A stretch of 64,000 nucleotides of DNA, taken from contig NZ_CP012405.1 in NCBI RefSeq assembly GCF_001305595.1, positions 169,501-233,500 of the forward strand. The letters run 5' to 3'. Position 1 is the first letter of the stretch; each line of letters begins with the position of its first letter. The notes below the pieces were generated by a model. It was not told where the DNA came from and made no database searches. It worked only from the letters and a program-made list of their open reading frames with translations. Position numbers and translations under genes: made by a program. The stretch comes from Azospirillum thiophilum. Lineage in GTDB: Bacteria > Pseudomonadota > Alphaproteobacteria > Azospirillales > Azospirillaceae. Shown here in pieces: positions 1 through 8,990 of the stretch.

Positions 1-140
1 GCAGCCATTGGGAGGTGCCCGACGCCCCCGGCTTCGGCATCGAGGTGAACGAGACGGAGGCGGCAAAGCACCCGTTCAAGCCGGAGGTGATGCACACGAC
101 CTCGGCCATCCTGGACGACGGTACCATCGTCGACTGGTAA
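1..140 (+). CDS. C-terminal end of a mandelate racemase/muconate lactonizing (enolase superfamily) enzyme, 5' truncated by window
   Basis: Reading from base 3 gives 45 codons that end SAILDDGTIVDW before a TAA at 138-140. The stretch PDAPGFGIEVNE followed by a terminal DDGTIVDW is typical of the C-terminus of sugar-acid dehydratases of the mandelate racemase/muconate lactonizing family, so this is the tail of such an enzyme. Only about a tenth of the protein is visible, and the substrate cannot be inferred. It lies 38 bp before the next gene on the same strand and is probably in one operon with the dehydrogenase and TRAP transporter that follow. Confidence 0.6.
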   Translation, partial: SHWEVPDAPGFGIEVNETEAAKHPFKPEVMHTTSAILDDGTIVDW

Positions 141-178
141 GCGCCGCCTTCAAGCGATCCATCGGACGGATTTCCATC

Positions 179-1267
179 ATGAGAGAATTCAGCACTCCCG
201 GCGACGTGTTCAATGCGCTGCCGTCGCGGGTGGTCTTCGGGGCCGGCGCCGTCGACCGGATCGACGCGGAGGTGGAACGGCTGGGCGCCGGGCGCGCGCT
301 CGTCGTCTCCACCCCCGGCCGCAGCGCCATGGGCGGGCGCGTCGCCGACCGTCTCGGCGGCCGCTGCATCGGCATTCTGCCGGAAGCCATTTCCCAGGTG
401 CCGATCGAGCTTGCCATCCGCGGGCGGGCGAAGGCGCGGGAGATGGGCGCCGACTGCCTGGTCAGCGTCGGCGGCGGCGCCTCCATCGGGCTGGGCAAGG
501 CCATCGCGCTGGAACTCGGGCTGCCGATCATCGCGGTGCCCACCACCTATTCCGGATCGGAGATGACCGGCTTCTGCGGCATCACCATCGACGGCGTGAA
601 GCGGATGCACCAGAGCCTGCGCATGCTGGCCGGCACCGTCGTCTATGATCCGGCCCTGACGCTCGGGCTGCCGGTCGATGTCAGCATGGCCAGTGCCATG
701 AACGCGCTCGCCCATTGCGTCGACGCCATCTACACCCCGACCATCAGCCCGGTGATCGTGCCGGCGGCGATGGAGGGCGCGCGGGCGATCATGGACGCGC
801 TGCCGCGGGTGGCGGCCCGTCCGGACGATGCGGAGGCGCGCGCCGACCTGCTCTACGGCGCCCATCTCGCCGGCGCGGCGCTGGCCGGCGGCTTCGCCCT
901 CCAGCATGGCGTCGCCCATGTGCTGGGCGGCACCTACGGGGTTTCGCACGGCCTGTCCCATGCGCTGGTGCTGCCCCATGTCGCCGCCTACAATGCGCCT
1001 TTCGCCCGCGGGGCGATGGACCGGCTGGCCGCCGCCATCGGCGTGGCGGATGTCGGTGCCGCCATCTTCGACGTGATGGAGACGGTCGGCCTGCCGACGC
1101 GCCTGACCGAAGTCGGCTTCTCCGCCGACCGGATCGAGGAGGCGGCCCGGATCACCGTCGAGACCGACAACGGCTACAACCCCGGCCCGGTGACCGAGGA
1201 GGCCGTGCGCGGCATTCTCGCCGCGGCGCTGGAAGGCCGTCGCCCGGATGTGCAGCAGGTCCGGTGA
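179..1267 (+). CDS. Maleylacetate reductase-like iron-type alcohol dehydrogenase
   Basis: This 362-residue protein has the fold signatures of the iron-containing alcohol dehydrogenase superfamily, with the nucleotide-binding GGGASIGLGK at about 98-107, PTTYSGSE at 121-128 and MNALAHCVDAIY at 174-185. The last two are characteristic of maleylacetate reductases, which reduce maleylacetate to 3-oxoadipate with NAD(P)H. The ATG at 179 is preferred over an upstream in-frame start, because the earlier codons overlap the end of the preceding gene and look non-coding. Its neighbours are an enolase-superfamily enzyme and a TRAP transporter rather than ring-cleavage genes. The true substrate may therefore be a sugar-acid-derived keto acid, and the name describes the family only. 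Confidence 0.82.
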   Translation: MREFSTPGDVFNALPSRVVFGAGAVDRIDAEVERLGAGRALVVSTPGRSAMGGRVADRLGGRCIGILPEAISQVPIELAIRGRAKAREMGADCLVSVGGGASIGLGKAIALELGLPIIAVPTTYSGSEMTGFCGITIDGVKRMHQSLRMLAGTVVYDPALTLGLPVDVSMASAMNALAHCVDAIYTPTISPVIVPAAMEGARAIMDALPRVAARPDDAEARADLLYGAHLAGAALAGGFALQHGVAHVLGGTYGVSHGLSHALVLPHVAAYNAPFARGAMDRLAAAIGVADVGAAIFDVMETVGLPTRLTEVGFSADRIEEAARITVETDNGYNPGPVTEEAVRGILAAALEGRRPDVQQVR

Positions 1268-1312
1268 GGACGCCGAACCGGAACAGAGAAGACAAAAGGG
1301 GAGGAAACCAGG

Positions 1313-2320
1313 ATGTTGATCAAGCGTAGACAGTTTCTGGCCGTCACCGCGGCGGGTGCGCTGGCCGCACCCTTCATCTCCAAGGCGCATGCCGCGGAGT
1401 TCGCCTGGAAGTTCGGCCACGGCTTCCCGGCCACCCATCCGCTGCATGTCCGTGCCGTCGAGGCGGCGGAGCGCATCCGCAAGGAGACCGGCGGAAAGGT
1501 CGACATCGCCGTCTTCCCCAACAGCCAGCTCGGCGGCGACAGCGACCTGCTGGCGCAGGTCCGCTCCGGCGCCATCGAATTCTTCAGCACCGGCGGGCTG
1601 ATCCTGTCCACCCTGGTTCCGGTGGCGTCGATCAACGGCATGGGCTTCGCCTTCAAGGACTACGACGCGGTCTGGAAGGCGATGGACGGCCCGGTCGGCT
1701 CCGTGGTGCGCAAGGGCTTCGACAAGGTCGGCCTCTTCGCCTTCGACCGCATCTGGGACAACGGCTTCCGCCAGATCACCACCAGCACCAAGCCGATCAC
1801 CGGGCCGGCCGATCTCGCCGCCTTCAAGATCCGCGTCCCGGTCAGCCCGGTCTATGTCTCGCTCTTCAAGGGGCTGGGCGCCTCGCCGACCAGCATCAAC
1901 CTGGGCGAGGTCTATGCCGCGCTGCAGACCGGCGTGGTGGACGGGCAGGAGAATCCGCTGGTGGTGGCCGACACCGCCAAGTTCTACGAGGTGCAGAAAT
2001 TCTGCTCCATCACCAACCATGTGTGGGACGGCTCCTGGATTGTCACCAACGGCCGCTCCTGGCGCGGGCTGCCCGACGATCTCCGCCAGATCGTCAGCCG
2101 CAACCTGAATGACGGCGCGCTGCAGCAGCGCCAGGACATCGCCGGCCTCAACGCCGCATTGCAGGAGTCGCTGTCGCAGAAGGGGCTGACCTTCAACAAG
2201 GTCGACCCGGCCCCCTTCCGGGAAATCCTGCGCAAGTCGGGCTTCTACGGCGAATGGAAGGCCAAATACGGTGAAGAGGCCTGGAGCGCGCTGGAAAGCT
2301 CGGTCGGGGCCCTGACATGA
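1313..2320 (+). CDS. TRAP transporter periplasmic solute-binding protein (DctP family)
   Basis: The 335-residue product starts with KRRQFL followed by an Ala-rich hydrophobic stretch ending AHA, a signal that could use the Tat or the Sec route. The mature part has the DctP-family layout: SQLGGDSDLLAQVRSG near 65-80, then GVVDGQENPL near 210, the region whose upstream Arg normally binds the substrate carboxylate (KIRVPVSPVY). It should capture an organic acid in the periplasm and hand it to the membrane protein encoded next. Its stop codon overlaps the start of that gene by 4 bp, which indicates translational coupling. The ligand is unknown; the context suggests a sugar acid or a dicarboxylate. 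Confidence 0.9.
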   Translation: MLIKRRQFLAVTAAGALAAPFISKAHAAEFAWKFGHGFPATHPLHVRAVEAAERIRKETGGKVDIAVFPNSQLGGDSDLLAQVRSGAIEFFSTGGLILSTLVPVASINGMGFAFKDYDAVWKAMDGPVGSVVRKGFDKVGLFAFDRIWDNGFRQITTSTKPITGPADLAAFKIRVPVSPVYVSLFKGLGASPTSINLGEVYAALQTGVVDGQENPLVVADTAKFYEVQKFCSITNHVWDGSWIVTNGRSWRGLPDDLRQIVSRNLNDGALQQRQDIAGLNAALQESLSQKGLTFNKVDPAPFREILRKSGFYGEWKAKYGEEAWSALESSVGALT

Positions 2321-4191
2321 CGGCGGCGGTGGATCATAAATCCACCGCCGGCCCGACCGACGGCGCCGGCTCCTGGCTGGCGCATGTCGACCGGCTTCTG
2401 GGATGGGTGTCGGAACTGCCTGTGGCGCTGCTGGTGGCGGCGGAGGTGGTGATTCTCTTCTCCGGGATCGTCGCCCGCTATGTGCTGCACACCCCGATCA
2501 CCTGGTCGGACGAGCTGGCGTCGATCCTGTTCCTGTGGCTGGCGATGATGGGGGCGGTCGTCGCCTTCCGCCGCGGCGAGCATATGCGGATGACCGCCTT
2601 CGTCAGCTGGGCCTCGCCGCGCATGCAGGCGTTCCTTGACGTCTTCGCGGTGGCGGCGGCGCTGTGTTTCCTGCTGCTGGTCATCATGCCGGCCGGTGAA
2701 TTCGCCTGGGAGGAGCTGGAGATCACCACGCCGGCGTTGGAGATCTCCAACATGTGGCGGGCGGCGGCCCTGCCGACCGGTCTCGGGCTGATGGTCGCGA
2801 CCGCGCTGGTCCGGCTGGCTCGGGTTGGCGACCTCAAGCTGGTTGCGGCGGCCCTGGCGGCGGTGGGCGCGGTCGTCGCGCTGTTCCTCCTTCTGCAGCC
2901 GGTCCTGGCCGATCTCGGCAAGCTCAACCTGCTGGTCTTCTTCGTGCTCGTGGTGGCCGGCGCCGTCTTCGCCGGCGTGCCGATCGCCTTCGCCTTCGGC
3001 CTGTCGAGCTTCGGCTATCTGGCATTGACCACCCGGGTGCCGCTGCTGGTGGTGATCGGGCGGATGGATGAGGGGATGTCGCACCTGATCCTGCTGTCGG
3101 TGCCGCTGTTCGTCTTCCTAGGCTTGTTGATCGAGATGACCGGCATGGCCCGCGCCATGGTGGCGGTGTTGGCCAACCTGCTGGGCCATGTGCGCGGCGG
3201 CCTGTCCTATGTCCTGGTCGGCGCCATGTATCTGGTGTCGGGCATCTCCGGTTCGAAGGCGGCGGACATGGCGGCGGTGGCGCCGGTGCTGTTTCCGGAA
3301 ATGAAGGCGCGTGGCGCCAAGCCGGGCGATCTGGTGGCGTTGCTGGCGGCGACCGGCGCGCAGACGGAGACCATCCCGCCCAGCATCGTGCTGATCACCA
3401 TCGGCTCGGTCACCGGCGTGTCGATCGCCGCCCTGTTCACCGGCGGGCTGCTGCCCGGCCTGCTGCTGGCTGTGATGCTGTGCATCGTCGTGCGTTACCG
3501 TTACCGCAACGAGAACCTGTCCGGGGTGCGACGGCCGACCGGCCGCGAGCTGGGCCACAGCCTGGTGGTGGCGATTCCGGCGCTCGCCTTGCCGTTCGTC
3601 ATCCGCACCGCGGTGATCGAGGGCGTCGCCACGGCAACCGAGGTCTCGACCATCGGCATCGTCTATTCCGTAGCCGTCGGGTTGCTGGTCTATCGCCGCT
3701 TCGACTGGCGCCGGGTGGTTCCCATGCTGGTGGAGACGGCGGCGCTGTCGGGGGCGATCCTGTTCATCATCGGCACCGCGACGGCGATGGCCTGGTGTTT
3801 GACCCGGTCGGGCTTCTCGACCGATCTGGCGCAGTTCATGGCCGGCCTGCCGGGCGGTGCCTTCACCTTCATCGCGGTGTCCATCGTCGCCTTCATCATC
3901 CTGGGCAGCGTGCTGGAAGGCATCCCGGCCATCGTGCTGTTCGGTCCGCTGCTGTTCCCCATCGCCCGCGAGATGGGGGTGCATGAGGTGCAATATGCGA
4001 TGGTGGTGATCCTGGCCATGGGCATGGGCCTGTTCGCCCCGCCCTTCGGTGTAGGCTTCTATGTCGCCTCGGCCATCGGCCGGGTCAACCCGGACGAGGG
4101 CATGCGCCCGATCCTGGGCTATCTGGCCGCATTGCTGGTCGGCCTGGCGCTGGTCGCCGCCATTCCCTGGATCTCGATCGGCTTCCTGTAG
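2317..4191 (+). CDS. TRAP transporter fused permease (DctQ-DctM)
   Basis: This 624-residue membrane protein is a natural fusion. About the first 180 residues form the four-helix small DctQ subunit (TWSDELASILFLWLAMMGA is typical). The remaining roughly 430 residues form the large DctM subunit, with its repeated hydrophobic segments and the motifs SGISGSKAADMAAV and GAQTETIPPS. It drives ion-coupled uptake of the ligand delivered by the binding protein just upstream. The ATGA overlap with that gene supports co-translation. A strong hairpin follows 18 bp after the stop and probably ends the operon. Confidence 0.93.
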   Translation: MTAAVDHKSTAGPTDGAGSWLAHVDRLLGWVSELPVALLVAAEVVILFSGIVARYVLHTPITWSDELASILFLWLAMMGAVVAFRRGEHMRMTAFVSWASPRMQAFLDVFAVAAALCFLLLVIMPAGEFAWEELEITTPALEISNMWRAAALPTGLGLMVATALVRLARVGDLKLVAAALAAVGAVVALFLLLQPVLADLGKLNLLVFFVLVVAGAVFAGVPIAFAFGLSSFGYLALTTRVPLLVVIGRMDEGMSHLILLSVPLFVFLGLLIEMTGMARAMVAVLANLLGHVRGGLSYVLVGAMYLVSGISGSKAADMAAVAPVLFPEMKARGAKPGDLVALLAATGAQTETIPPSIVLITIGSVTGVSIAALFTGGLLPGLLLAVMLCIVVRYRYRNENLSGVRRPTGRELGHSLVVAIPALALPFVIRTAVIEGVATATEVSTIGIVYSVAVGLLVYRRFDWRRVVPMLVETAALSGAILFIIGTATAMAWCLTRSGFSTDLAQFMAGLPGGAFTFIAVSIVAFIILGSVLEGIPAIVLFGPLLFPIAREMGVHEVQYAMVVILAMGMGLFAPPFGVGFYVASAIGRVNPDEGMRPILGYLAALLVGLALVAAIPWISIGFL

Positions 4192-4209
4192 GAGCCGACC
4201 GACGCAAGG

Positions 4210-4241
4210 AAGCCGGCCCCGGTGCGAACCGGGGCCGGCTT
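4210..4241. terminator. Perfect 14-bp hairpin terminator
   Basis: A 14-bp perfect inverted repeat (AAGCCGGCCCCGGT at 4210-4223 and its complement at 4228-4241) encloses the tetraloop GCGA. It lies between two convergent genes, 18 bp after the TRAP permease stop and 23 bp from the MFS stop, so it can serve both. The T-tract is short, so termination strength is inferred from the stem. Confidence 0.75.
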
Positions 4242-4264
4242 CTTCGCGTCGGCGTCCGCCTGCG

Positions 4265-5476
4265 TCACGCCGCCCGCGACTTGCGGCGCTCCACGTCGGG
4301 CAGGAAGACGGTCAGCAGCCCGAGAAGCGGCAGGAACGAGCAGGCCGCATAGACGAAGCCGATACCCCGCCAGTCTGCCAGAATGCCGAGCCCTGCCGCG
4401 CCGATCCCGGCCACGCCGAACGCCAGCCCGAAGAACAATCCCGACACCATGCCGACCCGGCCGGGAAGCAGTTCCTGCGCATAGACCACGATGGCCGGGA
4501 AGGCGGAGGCCAGCGCCAGCCCGATCACGGCGCTGAGAATGACTGTCGCCGTCAGGCCGACATAGGGCAGGGCCAGCGTGAAGGGCAAAATGCCGAGGAT
4601 CGAAACCCAGATGACCGTCTTGCGGCCGATCCGGTCGCCGACCGGGCCGCCGATCACCGTTCCCGCTGCCACCGCCGCCAGGAAGACGAACAGGCAGAGC
4701 TGGGCATCCCCGGTGGACAGAGCGAAACGCTCCATCAGGTAGAAGGTGTAGTAGCTGGTGATGCTGGCCAGATAGACGTATTTGGAGACGATCAGGGCGA
4801 TCAGGATGCCGACGGCCCGGGTGACCTGTCCGGCCGGCAGCCCGTCCTGCCTTGCGGTCGCGTGTCCGCTCCCCATGCGGGGCTTGGCGTTCAGCCGCTG
4901 CCAGCTGCCCAGCCGGGCCAGCACGACCATGCCGGCGAGCGCGGTGATGGCGAACCAGCTGAGGCTGCCCTGGCCATGGGGCAGGATGATGAAGGCGGCC
5001 AGCAGCGGGCCGAGCGCGGAACCGAGGTTGCCGCCGACCTGGAACAGGGACTGGGCCAGCCCATGGGCGCCGCCCGACGCCTGCCGCGCGATGCGCGACG
5101 CTTCCGGATGGAAGATGGACGAACCGAACCCCAGCAGCATTCCGCCGGCGAGCAGGGCCGGGAAGCCGGGCGCCCAGGCCAGGGTCAGAAGCCCGAGCAG
5201 GGTGGAGCCCATGCCGAAGACCAGCGAATAGGGCATCGGCTTGCGGTCGGTGAAAAGACCGACGAGCGGCTGCAGCAGCGATGCCGTCACCTGATAGGTG
5301 AAGGTGAGCAGGCCGAGCTGCGCGAAGCTGAGGCCGAACCCCTCCTTCAGGATCGGATAGATCGCCGGCAGCAGCGACTGGATCATGTCGTTGAGCAGAT
5401 GGCAGGCGCTGATCGCGCCCAGGATGGAAAAAGCGGTCGTTCCGGTGCCCGGCCGGCTCAGGGTGGTCTCAGTCAC
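4265..5476 (-). CDS. MFS efflux transporter, Fsr (fosmidomycin resistance)-like
   Basis: The 403-residue protein has about 12 hydrophobic segments of the major facilitator fold. The sequence after the third helix, GSSIFHPEASRIARQ, is the hallmark of fosmidomycin-resistance protein (Fsr) relatives, as is the opening CHLLNDMIQSLLPAIYP. Such proteins export drugs or metabolites by proton antiport. It is transcribed divergently from an AraC-type regulator whose start lies about 130 bp away. That arrangement suggests local control by this regulator. The substrate is unknown. Confidence 0.85.
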   Translation of the reverse strand: MTETTLSRPGTGTTAFSILGAISACHLLNDMIQSLLPAIYPILKEGFGLSFAQLGLLTFTYQVTASLLQPLVGLFTDRKPMPYSLVFGMGSTLLGLLTLAWAPGFPALLAGGMLLGFGSSIFHPEASRIARQASGGAHGLAQSLFQVGGNLGSALGPLLAAFIILPHGQGSLSWFAITALAGMVVLARLGSWQRLNAKPRMGSGHATARQDGLPAGQVTRAVGILIALIVSKYVYLASITSYYTFYLMERFALSTGDAQLCLFVFLAAVAAGTVIGGPVGDRIGRKTVIWVSILGILPFTLALPYVGLTATVILSAVIGLALASAFPAIVVYAQELLPGRVGMVSGLFFGLAFGVAGIGAAGLGILADWRGIGFVYAACSFLPLLGLLTVFLPDVERRKSRAA

Positions 5477-5604
5477 GGGACTTGCCCTTTTGTATCCGTC
5501 GCGGGCACTTGGCCCGGCGGAGTTGCATCGAATGGACCGTAAGCCTACGGTCGTCGATGACGGCCCGCCACCGCGGTCAGGCCAGTTTCTTACGAGAATG
5601 GGCC

Positions 5605-6381
5605 ATGGTCCTGAATCTCCGCATCGACGAGCTCGACTCCGTGCCGCGGCCGCTGATCGCCACCCGGCACGATTATCCGGACGGCGGCACCCTGCCGCTC
5701 CACCGCCACCGGCGGGGGCAGCTGATTTCCAGTGCCTGCGGCGTGCTGATCATGTCGACGCCGCAAGGGCGGTGGGTGGTGCCGCCCGATTTCGGCCTGT
5801 GGATCCCGCCCGGTGTCATGCATGAGGTGCGGATGATCGGGACGGTGACGACGCACAGCCTCTATCTGGAACCGGCATTTACGGACGGGATGCCGGATCG
5901 CTGCCAGGTGGTCGGCCTGTCCCCCTTCGTCCGCAGCCTGTTCTGCCGGGCGATGGAGGTTCCGGTGGACTACGATCCGGACAGCCATGGCGGTGCGGTG
6001 ATGGCGCTGCTCCGGTACGAGATGCGGCATCTGCCGGCCCAGCCGCTGTCCGTTCCCTTCCCGACCAACCCGGCGTTGGCCGACCGGTGCCGGCGCTTCC
6101 TGCGCGAGCCGGCGGTGCATGAGACGATCGAGCAATGGTGCGAGGGGCTGGGCGTCAGCCGGCGCGCCTTTACCCGGCTGTTCCGGTGCGAAACCGGGCT
6201 CAGCTTCCTCGAATGGCGCCAGCAGGCTTGCCTTGCCGCCGCCCTGCCGCGGCTGGTGGCCGGTGAGACCGTCACGTCGGTCGCCATCGACCTCGGTTAT
6301 GACAATCCGGCGGCCTTCACGGCGATGTTCAAGCGGGTGCTCGGTTCGTCGCCGCGAGCCTATTTCAAGGGTGGCGCCTGA
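5605..6381 (+). CDS. AraC-family transcriptional regulator
   Basis: The 258-residue protein has an N-terminal cupin-like effector domain (HRHRRGQLISSACG, PPDFGLWIPPGVMH) and a C-terminal double helix-turn-helix. Within the latter, LGVSRRAFTRLFRCETGLSFLEW and VAIDLGYDNPAAFTAMFKR mark the two AraC recognition units. An in-frame start exists at 5482, but the intervening residues are basic and low in family character, so the ATG at 5605 is chosen. It is head-to-head with the Fsr-like exporter and probably controls it. Confidence 0.88.
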   Translation: MVLNLRIDELDSVPRPLIATRHDYPDGGTLPLHRHRRGQLISSACGVLIMSTPQGRWVVPPDFGLWIPPGVMHEVRMIGTVTTHSLYLEPAFTDGMPDRCQVVGLSPFVRSLFCRAMEVPVDYDPDSHGGAVMALLRYEMRHLPAQPLSVPFPTNPALADRCRRFLREPAVHETIEQWCEGLGVSRRAFTRLFRCETGLSFLEWRQQACLAAALPRLVAGETVTSVAIDLGYDNPAAFTAMFKRVLGSSPRAYFKGGA

Positions 6382-6464
6382 CCTTCGCTATTCATGCGGC
6401 CGCCGTTGATGTCGCCTTGAGTCACCCCCATCTGGCTCTGCACCAAACGGAAGGTTCGACAGGA

Positions 6465-7532
6465 ATGCGCAATCCTTATTGGCAGGGTCCACGGTCCCAT
6501 AATTTCGATGGCGTGCGTTTCTTCAACCCCGGCGAACCGGAGACCGACCGCACGCTTGCCCAGGTCCTTCGGTGGAAGCTCGCCCGCCAATCGGTGAAGT
6601 GGCCCACCAAGGTCGCGGTCGTCCCGGTGGTGCCGGAGCCCAATGTCGAAGGGCTTCGCGTCACGGTGATCGGGCATGCGACGGTTCTGATCCAGGCGGC
6701 GGGGCTCAACATCCTGACCGATCCGGTCTGGTCGACGCGCGCAAGCCCGTTCCGGCACGTCGGTCCGAAGCGGGTGACCGCGCCGGGCATCGAGTTCGAC
6801 CATCTGCCGAGGATCGATGCGGTCCTTCTGTCGCACAACCACTACGACCATCTCGACCTGGATACCCTGCGGCGCCTCCATCACCGCGATGCGCCGCTGA
6901 TCGTGACGCCGCTCGGCAACGACACGATCGTCCGGCGGCATCTGCGCGGGGCGAGGACGGTGGCGGGTGACTGGTGGGACAGCTTCGAGCTCGGGCAGGG
7001 CGCGGAGGTCCATATCGTGCCCGCCGTCCATTGGTCGTCGCGGACGCTCCGCGACCGGCGGATGGCGCTGTGGGGCGGGTTCGTCCTGCGTACGCGCAGC
7101 GGCGTCCTGTGCTTCACCGGCGACACCGGCTATGGCAGTGGAAGCGTCTTCAAGGCCATCCGGGATCGGCTGGGGCCCTGCGACCTCGCGCTCGTCCCCA
7201 TCGGTGCCTATATGCCGCGCTGGTTCATGGCCGCGCAGCATTGCGATCCGGACGAGGCCCTGCAGATCATGCTCGATCTCGACACGCGGAAGGCCGTCGG
7301 CATCCATTGGGGCACCTTCGACCTGACCGACGAGGCGAGGGAGGAGCCGCCCGAACGGCTTCGGGCCGCGCTGGCCCGGCACGGCATCGATCCGGACCGG
7401 TTCGAGATCGGCTTTCCCGGTGCGGTCGTCAGCGCCTATCATTGTGAAAACGAGCTCACTCTGCAGGAAGGGAGGCCATCGCCTGCCGGAGAACCGCAAG
7501 AACCCGCGGATCGTTCGATTGCGCGACGTTGA
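6465..7532 (+). CDS. Metallo-beta-lactamase fold hydrolase (UlaG/NAPE-PLD-like)
   Basis: The product (355 residues from the ATG at 6465) carries the metal-binding signature SHNHYDHLD, a later FTGDTGYGSG and a terminal GIHWGTFDLTDE with further metal ligands. This pattern, with the preceding VIGHATVLIQ, is found in the UlaG / N-acyl-phosphatidylethanolamine phospholipase D branch of the fold. The N-terminal WQGPRSHNFDGVRFFNP is also usual there. A TTG at 6417 would add 16 residues that look non-coding. Its 3' end overlaps the convergent MocR gene by 77 bp, so the last residues are poorly conserved in character. The substrate is unknown. Confidence 0.85.
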   Translation: MRNPYWQGPRSHNFDGVRFFNPGEPETDRTLAQVLRWKLARQSVKWPTKVAVVPVVPEPNVEGLRVTVIGHATVLIQAAGLNILTDPVWSTRASPFRHVGPKRVTAPGIEFDHLPRIDAVLLSHNHYDHLDLDTLRRLHHRDAPLIVTPLGNDTIVRRHLRGARTVAGDWWDSFELGQGAEVHIVPAVHWSSRTLRDRRMALWGGFVLRTRSGVLCFTGDTGYGSGSVFKAIRDRLGPCDLALVPIGAYMPRWFMAAQHCDPDEALQIMLDLDTRKAVGIHWGTFDLTDEAREEPPERLRAALARHGIDPDRFEIGFPGAVVSAYHCENELTLQEGRPSPAGEPQEPADRSIARR

Positions 7533-8895
7533 AGCGCAGGAAGGCCGCGGCGGTCTGCGAAACGCTGAACACGTTGCCGGGTGCCAGGACGACGTCCTGC
7601 TCGACGGCCTTGCGGGCAATCGCGGCGGAATCGAGGCCGTCGGGCAGCCGGCACCAGAGGTAGAAGCCGCCGCGCGGCATCAGCCATGGCCGGATGCCGA
7701 GGGGCTCCAGTCGGGCGGCCGTTTCGCGTCTCGCCCGGTCCAGGCGCCGGCGCAACTCATCCATGTGCTTGCGGTAGCCGCCCTCCGCCAGAACGCTGGC
7801 GATCAGTTCCGCCGCGACCGGGCTCGGTCCGCCGAAGCTGGTCGCCACCTGGAGATCGAGCAGCCCTTCGATCCAATCCGCCCGCGCGGCGATGTAGCCG
7901 CAGCGGATCGAGGCGGACAGGGTCTTCGAGAAGCTGCCGATCCGGATGACGCGGTCGAGGCCGTCGAGCACGGCCAGACGCGGCGAGGGAGCCGGCTCGA
8001 AATCGGCGAAGATGTCGTCCTCGACGATCGTCAGGTCATGAGCCGCGGCCGCACGCAAAAGCCTGTGGGCGGTCTGCGGTGAGAGGCTGGCGCCGGTCGG
8101 GTTGTGGAGCGCCGAATTGGTGATGTAGAGGCGCGGCCGCTCGGTGGCCAGCGCCGTCTCGTAAGCCGCGATGTCGGGGCCGGAAGGCGTGTAGGGCACG
8201 CCGACGATCCGGACCCGATGCGCCCGGAGCAGCGCCTGGAAATTGAAGTAGCAGGGATCATCGATCAGCACGGTGTCGCCCGGGCTCAGCAGGAAGCGGC
8301 AGACCAGATCGGTCGCCTGCGTTCCCGAACCGGTCAGCAGCAGCTGTTCGGGCGATGCGTCGATGCCTTCCTCGGCGAACCGTCCGAGCAGGAGCCGGCG
8401 CAGGGCCGGCGAACCGCGCGTCCCGCCGTAATCGGTGAACGTCGCATCCTCCCCCCGCGCCAGTGTCCGGACGGCGCGGCGCAGCGGCTCGGTCGGCATC
8501 CAGTCCGCGGGGAGCCAGCCGCAGCCGGGCTTCAGGACGGCGGGATCGGCGTCGAGCGATTGCCGCGACACCCAGAAAGGGTCGACGGCCCGGTCCTGCC
8601 GCGGCCCCGCCTGTGCCAGCGTCATCGGGGACGAGGCGGTGCCGACGACATAGAAGCCGGAGCCGCGCCGGGCACGGATCAGCCCCTCGGCCGCGAGGCG
8701 GTCATAGGCCTCGACCACCGTGGACGGCGACACGCCCATGGTCGTGGCGAAGCTGCGGATCGACGGCAGCCGGTCGCCGGACGCCAGGGCGCGGTTCGAC
8801 ACCTTCTTCCGGATGGCCGCCATCACCGCACCGGTGCGGGTGTCCCGCTCGCCCGTCATTGGTTCACCGGAAATTGTATCCTTCATCGTAGGCAT
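7456..8895 (-). CDS. MocR/GntR-type regulator with aminotransferase-like domain
   Basis: The 479-residue protein joins an N-terminal GntR winged helix (ASGDRLPSIRSFATTMGVSPSTVVEAYDRL, about residues 38-70) to a fold-type I aminotransferase domain. The predicted PLP lysine lies in GSFSKTLS. Such MocR proteins sense PLP or amino compounds and act mainly as regulators. It is divergent from an EamA exporter, the classic MocR target arrangement. The ATG at 8859 would also give a complete GntR domain and would leave both copies of a direct repeat upstream of the gene, so the real start may be internal. Confidence 0.88.
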   Translation of the reverse strand: MPTMKDTISGEPMTGERDTRTGAVMAAIRKKVSNRALASGDRLPSIRSFATTMGVSPSTVVEAYDRLAAEGLIRARRGSGFYVVGTASSPMTLAQAGPRQDRAVDPFWVSRQSLDADPAVLKPGCGWLPADWMPTEPLRRAVRTLARGEDATFTDYGGTRGSPALRRLLLGRFAEEGIDASPEQLLLTGSGTQATDLVCRFLLSPGDTVLIDDPCYFNFQALLRAHRVRIVGVPYTPSGPDIAAYETALATERPRLYITNSALHNPTGASLSPQTAHRLLRAAAAHDLTIVEDDIFADFEPAPSPRLAVLDGLDRVIRIGSFSKTLSASIRCGYIAARADWIEGLLDLQVATSFGGPSPVAAELIASVLAEGGYRKHMDELRRRLDRARRETAARLEPLGIRPWLMPRGGFYLWCRLPDGLDSAAIARKAVEQDVVLAPGNVFSVSQTAAAFLRFNVAQSNDPRVLAVLRQAMASLPAE

Positions 8896-8915
8896 ACAGT
8901 TTTGTCGAATTGTAT
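8872..8915. promoter_or_regulatory. Direct repeat AATTGTAT x2 in the mocR-eamA divergent region
   Basis: AATTGTAT occurs at 8872-8879 and again at 8908-8915, exactly 36 bp apart. MocR proteins commonly bind spaced direct repeats near their own start, so this pair is a candidate operator for both divergent genes. The first copy lies inside the annotated regulator unless that gene starts at the internal ATG at 8859. Confidence 0.4.
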
Positions 8916-8990
8916 TGCACTGTCTCTGTCCCCGCCAGCCATCAGTGCCTAGACTCGACCTCCTGGAAACGAGGATCGCGGATCGGGCAC

